A stretch of DNA of 64,000 nt from Novosphingobium lentum NBRC 107847 (lineage in GTDB: Bacteria > Pseudomonadota > Alphaproteobacteria > Sphingomonadales > Sphingomonadaceae): the NCBI RefSeq assembly GCF_001590965.1, contig NZ_BCTW01000018.1, forward strand, positions 45,038 to 109,037, given 5' to 3'. Below, in pieces: positions 60,001-64,000 of the stretch. The notes beneath the pieces were generated by a model. The model saw nothing but the letters and a program-made list of their open reading frames with translations, made no database searches and had not been told where the DNA came from. The translations under genes were made by a program, and so were the position numbers. How positions within the stretch are numbered: position 1 is the stretch's first letter; each line of letters opens with the position of its first letter.

Positions 60001-60798
60001 TCAGCTGCCCCGGAACACCGGCTTGCGCTTTTGCGTGAAGGCGGTGATCGCCTCGACGAAATCCTGCTGCATCGTGACCTGACCGAGCATGGCGATTTCG
60101 CCGTCGAGCGCTTCGGCCAGCGTCTGGCGCTCGGCGGCGTTGAACAGCGCCTTGGCGCCACGCGTGGCCGCCGGCGGGCTGGCGGCGATGCGCCCGGCGA
60201 TGGCAGTGGTGCGCGCTTCGAGTTCGGCATCGGGGACAAGGAAATTGACCAGCCCGTAACGCTCGGCCGTCGCTGCATCTATCCGTTCGGCCAGCAGCGC
60301 CATCTGCAACGCCCGCGCCATGCCGACCTTGCGCGGCAGTGCCCAGCTTTCGCCGTGATCGGGAGTGTGGGCGAGATCGAGCTGCGGCAGGCTGAACCTG
60401 GCGGTATCGGACGCCACCACGATATCGGCCATGATCACGATCTGCAGCGCCACGCCGATCGCGTGCCCGCGCACCGATGCGATGACCGGTTGCGGCACGT
60501 GCTGCAGCGCCAGCGCCAGCGGTTTGGAGAGCGTGGAAACCGCCTTGGTGAACGTGTCGCGGCGCACTTCGGGTTCGGGTGAAAGCCAGTCGGCGATGTT
60601 GCCGATGTCGCCGCCCGACGAGAAATTGCTGCCTTCGCCCGATATCGTGACCACGCGCGTTGTGGCGTCGCTCGCCAGTTCCTCGAACGCCCGGGTGAGG
60701 GTCCTGATCATCTCGTCGTCGATCGCATTGAGGCGATCGGGGCGGCTAATGGTGATCGCGCAGATGGCGTCACGGCGGTTTACGGCAATACGGTCCAT
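60001..60798 (-). CDS. Crotonase-fold protein, non-canonical active site
   Basis: A 265-residue crotonase with SNFSSGGDIGN (oxyanion region) and GHAIGVALQIVIMADIVVASD. The hydratase Glu positions are lost; the second region is LAHTPDHGESW, again a PDxG pattern as in the crotonases at 4113 and 6497. ATG 60798 is preferred because GGGAG is about 10 nt upstream, while ATG 60807 lies only one base after it. It is a single-gene unit converging with the P450 (3-bp gap) and diverging from the ACAD at 60902. Probable isomerase or C-C hydrolase-type crotonase. Confidence 0.87.
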   Translation of the reverse strand: MDRIAVNRRDAICAITISRPDRLNAIDDEMIRTLTRAFEELASDATTRVVTISGEGSNFSSGGDIGNIADWLSPEPEVRRDTFTKAVSTLSKPLALALQHVPQPVIASVRGHAIGVALQIVIMADIVVASDTARFSLPQLDLAHTPDHGESWALPRKVGMARALQMALLAERIDAATAERYGLVNFLVPDAELEARTTAIAGRIAASPPAATRGAKALFNAAERQTLAEALDGEIAMLGQVTMQQDFVEAITAFTQKRKPVFRGS

Positions 60799-60852
60799 GG
60801 TGGTCATACTCCCACAAACGATCGTGCCGTCACGCAAGGGGCCTTGCAACGA

Positions 60853-60878
60853 AATAATGATCCTGCGTATTGTGATCC
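60853..60878 (+). promoter_or_regulatory. Candidate operator before ACAD gene
   Basis: AT.ATGATCCT followed by GCGTATT, 24 bp before ATG 60902. Matches 23143-23168 at 18 of 26 positions; its reverse complement matches the patch next to the MarR gene (63331-63354) around CAGGAT at 12 of 19. Confidence 0.45.
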
Positions 60879-60901
60879 AACGAACAAGAACGGAGGGCGC
60901 G

Positions 60902-62053
60902 ATGCCGCTGAACTATGACCCCGACATTTTCGGCGAAGAACACGAGATGTTCCGCCGCACGGTCCGCCGCTTCTTCGAGGCCGAGGCCGACCCTTATGTC
61001 GAGCAGTGGGACCGCGACGAAAACATGCCGCGCTCGTTCTGGCTGAAGGCCGGCGAAGCGGGAATTCTGGGCATCGGCGTGCCGGACGCGTTCGGTGGGC
61101 CGGGCGGCGATTTTCTGCACCGCGTGGTGATGACGCAGGAAATGGGCTATTCGATTTCGGGTGCCAGCATCGGCCCCGCCGTGCAGCGCGACCAGATGTG
61201 CGAACAGCTGATGGACTTCGGTACGGAAGATCAGAAGTGCCGATTCTTGCCGAAGATGGTCAAGGGCGAATGCCTGCTCGCGTTCACCGTGACCGAGCCC
61301 GATTCGGGCAGCGATCTTGCCGCGATCCGCACGACAGCGGTGCGCGACGGCGACGATTACGTGATCAACGGCGCCAAGACCTATATCTCGGGCATCGCCG
61401 ACGCCGACTTGTTCATGATCGCGTGCAAGACCGATCCTGCCGCCGGTTCGCGCGGCATCTCGATCTTCCTGGCGGAACGCAACACGCCGGGCCTCAACAT
61501 CGGCCGTGTGCTGCACAAGATGGGCTGCCACGCCTCCAACAACGGCGAGCTGCATTTCGACAACTTGCGCGTGCCGGCCGCCAACTTGTTCGGACCGCTC
61601 AACGGCGGGTTCAAGGTGCTGGCCAAAAGCCTCAACCGCGATCGCCTGATGTGGGGCATCATCAGCCACGCCGCCGCAACGCGCGCGTTCGACCTGACCG
61701 TGGACTTCGTGAAGAACCGCAAGGGTTTCGGCCAGACGATCTTCGATTTCCAGAACACCCAGTTCAAGTTGGCCGATCTCAAGGCCGATCTCGACGTGGG
61801 TCAGGCCTACATCGACCGCTGCTTGCGCACGTATCTGCGCACGGGCGAAGTGGACATGCAGGAAGCGACCGTCGCCAAGCTGTGGTTGCCGGAAATGGAA
61901 GGCCGCGTGCTCGACCAGTGCGTGCAGTTGCATGGCGGGGCGGGCTATATGGACGAATACCCGGTGTCGCGGCTGTTTACAGCGGGGCGCCTTCACCGCA
62001 TTTTCGCGGGCACGGCCGAGATCATGCGGATGCAGATCGGTCGCGCGCTCTAG
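60902..62053 (+). CDS. Acyl-CoA dehydrogenase (Asp-type active site)
   Basis: A 383-residue ACAD, same length as that at 27385 and sharing IFDFQNTQFKLADL, QLHGGAGYMDEYPVSR and RIFAGTAEIMR. Asp occupies the isovaleryl-type site (LNRDRLMWG) and Ala the MCAD site. GGAGG is 5 nt before ATG 60902; the long open frame from 60365 is a shadow of the crotonase. It stands alone next to the MarR pair, so it is a good candidate for direct control by them. Confidence 0.93.
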   Translation: MPLNYDPDIFGEEHEMFRRTVRRFFEAEADPYVEQWDRDENMPRSFWLKAGEAGILGIGVPDAFGGPGGDFLHRVVMTQEMGYSISGASIGPAVQRDQMCEQLMDFGTEDQKCRFLPKMVKGECLLAFTVTEPDSGSDLAAIRTTAVRDGDDYVINGAKTYISGIADADLFMIACKTDPAAGSRGISIFLAERNTPGLNIGRVLHKMGCHASNNGELHFDNLRVPAANLFGPLNGGFKVLAKSLNRDRLMWGIISHAAATRAFDLTVDFVKNRKGFGQTIFDFQNTQFKLADLKADLDVGQAYIDRCLRTYLRTGEVDMQEATVAKLWLPEMEGRVLDQCVQLHGGAGYMDEYPVSRLFTAGRLHRIFAGTAEIMRMQIGRAL

Positions 62054-62074
62054 ACCATCGGCAACGGGCGGATA

Positions 62075-62557
62075 TCAGCCCTTGCTACGCTCCTTGAGCT
62101 CTGCGTCCATGTCCATCAGGCACTTCTTCATGCGGCCGAGGATCTCCTCCGCCTGCCTGATTTCGTCCGGGGTCACGACGTCGAGCATCTCGCGATTGAG
62201 CGCAATCGCGCGCGCTTCCATGCCGGCCAGCACCGTCGCTCCGGCGGGCGTCATGACGATCCGCTTGGCCCGCCGGTCGACTGGATCGGCCTTGCGCTCG
62301 ATATAGCCTGAGGCTTCGAGCCGATCGAGCAGCCCGCCCAGCGCGACCTTGCCGATGTCGAGGACGTTGGCGAGTTCGGTCTGCATCATTTCGTTGCCGG
62401 GGTCGCGCGCAAGGTTGGTCAGCACCCACCATTGCGAACGCGTGATGCCCAACGGTTTCTGGACCTTGTCAACGATGGTCCGCCGCAGACGCGACACATC
62501 ATGGATCAGGAAACCGAGCCGAAAGCGGCTCACCGTCGGCGTGTCGGACTGCTTCAC
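62075..62557 (-). CDS. MarR-family transcriptional regulator A
   Basis: A 160-residue winged-helix protein. The start is set at GTG 62557 because this aligns residue by residue with the neighbouring MarR (both 160 aa, both beginning eight or nine residues before SRFRLGFLIHD / SQFRLGFLIHD). The recognition helix region ELANVLDIGKVALGGLLDRL is identical in both, and the wing reads DPVDRRAKRI. The C-terminal dimerisation part diverges, which suggests similar operators but possibly different ligands. It converges with the ACAD at 60902. Probable role: repressor of catabolic genes released by a substrate or CoA thioester. Confidence 0.92.
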   Translation of the reverse strand: MKQSDTPTVSRFRLGFLIHDVSRLRRTIVDKVQKPLGITRSQWWVLTNLARDPGNEMMQTELANVLDIGKVALGGLLDRLEASGYIERKADPVDRRAKRIVMTPAGATVLAGMEARAIALNREMLDVVTPDEIRQAEEILGRMKKCLMDMDAELKERSKG

Positions 62558-62771
62558 AGGCCTGCCCCCAAATTCCGCCCTGCCTTTATCGACCCTGCCC
62601 AGATCGACCGGCAAATACGGTACATAGCGATGTTATCAGGAGCCTAATAATAAGCAAGCGAATGTAATCGGAGCGCAGTGCGGCAGATCGGTTTGTGCCG
62701 ACAAGCAGCGGACTAACACCACTAGTCACCAGTGGAAGACAGGGCCGGAACACAGTGCGGCAGTCACCGGT

Positions 62772-63254
62772 TTATGCGGAGCGCCCATTCCGAAGATCAG
62801 AGTCCATCTCCATCAGCCGCTTTTTCATGCGGTGCATGATGTCCTCGGCGATCTTGACTTCTTCGGGCGTGACGTCACGCAGCGTATCGCGGTTGAGTTC
62901 GGCGCCCTGTGCCTGCATCCGCTCAAGCACTTCTTCGCCCAGTTGGGTCATCACGATGCGCTTGGCGCGGCGATCGGCCGGATCGGCCTTGCGTTCGATG
63001 TAGCCCGACGCCTCCAGCCGGTCGAGCAGCCCGCCCAGCGCGACCTTGCCGATGTCGAGTACATTGGCCAGTTCGGTCTGCATCATCTCGTGCGCGGAAT
63101 TGCGCGACAGGTTGCTCAGGACCCACCACTGCGACCGGGTGATGCCCAGCGGCTTCAGCGCCTTGTCGATAACTGTCCGTCGCAGGCGCGAAACATCGTG
63201 GATGAGAAACCCGAGCCGGAACTGGCTGGCCACGGGCGCATCGGTGTATTCCAT
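62772..63254 (-). CDS. MarR-family transcriptional regulator B
   Basis: A 160-residue paralogue of regulator A, beginning MEYTDAPVASQFRLGFLIHD. The DNA-binding part (residues 59-100) is almost identical to that of A, with wing DPADRRAKRI. The two genes are in tandem, 214 bp apart, and the intergenic region between them carries AATACG...ACAT and further AT-rich patches that could bind either regulator. Upstream lies a 63331-63354 inverted-repeat patch shared with the divergent gene at 63420. Confidence 0.93.
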   Translation of the reverse strand: MEYTDAPVASQFRLGFLIHDVSRLRRTVIDKALKPLGITRSQWWVLSNLSRNSAHEMMQTELANVLDIGKVALGGLLDRLEASGYIERKADPADRRAKRIVMTQLGEEVLERMQAQGAELNRDTLRDVTPEEVKIAEDIMHRMKKRLMEMDSDLRNGRSA

Positions 63255-63330
63255 TTTTGTCAGTCTTCCCCGAATTACTCCATCACTTGCGAGGGTGGGC
63301 CTTGGCTGTCAAGAAAATTGGACGGTCATG

Positions 63331-63354
63331 CTATATCAGCATCCTGACTATAAG
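63331..63354. promoter_or_regulatory. Candidate MarR operator in divergent promoter region
   Basis: CTATATCAG-CATC-CTGACTATAAG, an imperfect inverted repeat (TATCAG / CTGA.TA) 77 bp upstream of MarR B and 66 bp upstream of the divergent gene. Resembles the 15189-15212 and 60853-60878 patches on the opposite strand. Confidence 0.4.
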
Positions 63355-63419
63355 CTGGCGAACTTGTATTGACCTCGTTGCAGCGCGACAATATGCCGAT
63401 GCGCAAACGGGAGATCGAT

Positions 63420-64000
63420 GTGCTGACGCCACTGGACGAAACGCTGCACCATCAGGCGCCCCTGACGTTCGATCACGTCGCCACCACCGATCATCGCTTC
63501 TATGATCGCCAGCTGATGGGCGGGTTTCGCGCCGACGGCGAAGTGGCGTTTCTGGCCGGGATCACCGTGTTCAAGAACATGAACGTGATCGAGGGTTTCG
63601 CGATGGTGCAGACCCGTTCGGCGCGCCAGTACAACGTGCGGCTGACGCGGCAACTGCGCCCGATGCCCGGCAGCGAGGCGTCCATCGGCCCGCTCTCGCT
63701 GCACATCGTCGAGGCGTTCCAACAGCTGCGCTATGTGCTGGACGCGGGCGATTATCCCATTGCGCTGGACATGACGTTCGACGCGATGCTGCCGCCAAGG
63801 CTGGAGCAGCCGCACGTTTCGCGCGGCGACGGCCGGCTCCACACCGATTACTTGCGCTACAACCAGCTGGGCCGGATCAGCGGGCACGTCACGGTCGATG
63901 GCGAGACGGTCGCCGCCGACGACTGGTTCGGCTGGCGCGATCACAGCTGGGGCGTGCGGCCGGGCGTCGGCGGGTTCGAGCCGATGACCGGCACGGCGGG
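63420..64000 (+). CDS. Uncharacterised protein, N-terminal part, paralogue of the gene at 34878 (cut by window edge)
   Basis: An open frame running off the right edge (193 codons visible). GTG 63420 is chosen because GGGAG (63409-63413) is 6 nt upstream; in-frame ATGs at 63393 and 63399 lack a site. The protein begins MLTPLDETLHHQAP and contains GPLSLHIVEAFQQLR (90-104), YNQLGRISGHVTV and WRDHSWG (172-178), which match LTPLDE, GPLRFEFVEPLKAIR and SRDRSWG of the 34878 protein in the same order. Same possible link to DUF7064/DUF7065 or hydroxyneurosporene-synthase-like proteins. It is divergent from MarR B and is a likely regulated target. Function unknown. Confidence 0.72.
   Translation, partial: MLTPLDETLHHQAPLTFDHVATTDHRFYDRQLMGGFRADGEVAFLAGITVFKNMNVIEGFAMVQTRSARQYNVRLTRQLRPMPGSEASIGPLSLHIVEAFQQLRYVLDAGDYPIALDMTFDAMLPPRLEQPHVSRGDGRLHTDYLRYNQLGRISGHVTVDGETVAADDWFGWRDHSWGVRPGVGGFEPMTGTA

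Noticed and set aside
62558..62614. N-terminal extension of MarR A to an ATG at 62614
   Set aside because: Alignment with MarR B shows that GTG 62557 gives identical length and start position; the extension has no counterpart.

Overview
This window is about 65% GC DNA that reads as a sphingomonad-type alphaproteobacterium (Novosphingobium/Sphingobium-like). That call rests on the gene repertoire: large TonB-dependent receptors with a QEIVVTAQKR-type TonB box, clustered Rieske oxygenases, many acyl-CoA dehydrogenases, short divergent transcription units and intergenic palindromes. I ran no similarity search, so all names come from visible motifs and family knowledge. No rRNA, tRNA, CRISPR, phage or transposase was seen.

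Almost the whole window is one catabolic supercluster. It has 8 acyl-CoA dehydrogenases, 5 crotonase-fold enzymes, a MaoC hydratase, 7 SDRs (one cut by the window edge), 3 Rieske oxygenase alpha subunits, 2 P450s (one interrupted by a stop codon), 3 medium-chain dehydrogenases/reductases, 2 TonB receptors, a thiolase with its DUF35 partner, 2 CaiB/BaiF proteins (one a double-domain fusion) and 2 MarR regulators.

Layout. 1-2854 (-): SDR (partial), NTF2-like, nitronate monooxygenase, alpha-methylacyl-CoA racemase-like. 2965-7267 (+): ACAD, crotonase, Rieske oxygenase, NTF2-like, crotonase. 7254-15143 (-): MFS permease, aldo-keto reductase, LuxC-like reductase, LuxE-like ligase, TonB receptor. 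15.2-17.8 kb: a non-catabolic island (lipoprotein, glycosyltransferase, pentapeptide-repeat protein) threaded by three copies of a dispersed repeat. 17.9-19.9 kb (+): crotonase, OYE-like flavoenzyme. 19.9-23.1 kb (-): SDR, Zn alcohol dehydrogenase, interrupted P450. 23.2-27.0 kb (+): TonB receptor, aldehyde dehydrogenase. 27.0-29.7 kb (-): EthD protein, two ACADs. 29.8-31.5 kb (+): GST, luciferase-like oxidoreductase. 31.6-36.1 kb (-): MaoC, two ACADs, an uncharacterised protein. 36.3-46.4 kb (+): SDR, quinone oxidoreductase, then a ring-attack module (Rieske alpha and beta, extradiol dioxygenase, SDR, ACMSD-like amidohydrolase, giant 2-oxoacid:ferredoxin oxidoreductase). 46.5-49.4 kb (-): SDR, carbazole-dioxygenase-like Rieske protein, degenerate SDR. 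49.5-51.1 kb (+): SDR, crotonase. 51.1-54.0 kb (-): thiolase, DUF35, ACAD. 54.1-60.0 kb (+): MDR, ACAD, fused CoA-transferase, P450. 60.0-64.0 kb: crotonase, ACAD, tandem MarR genes, and a divergent gene leaving the window.

Inferred logic: TonB receptors import a hydrophobic polycyclic substrate; P450s and Rieske enzymes hydroxylate it; the 38.4-46.4 kb module dihydroxylates an aromatic ring, makes the catechol, cleaves it meta and converts the resulting 2-oxoacid to an acyl-CoA; the ACAD/crotonase/MaoC/SDR/thiolase set then degrades the remaining skeleton. Pairing an extradiol dioxygenase with an indolepyruvate-ferredoxin-oxidoreductase-like enzyme recalls the estrogen-degradation clusters of sphingomonads (edc/oec), but here a two-subunit ring dioxygenase precedes ring cleavage, so the substrate is probably a related polycyclic compound. 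The substrate itself cannot be read from the sequence.
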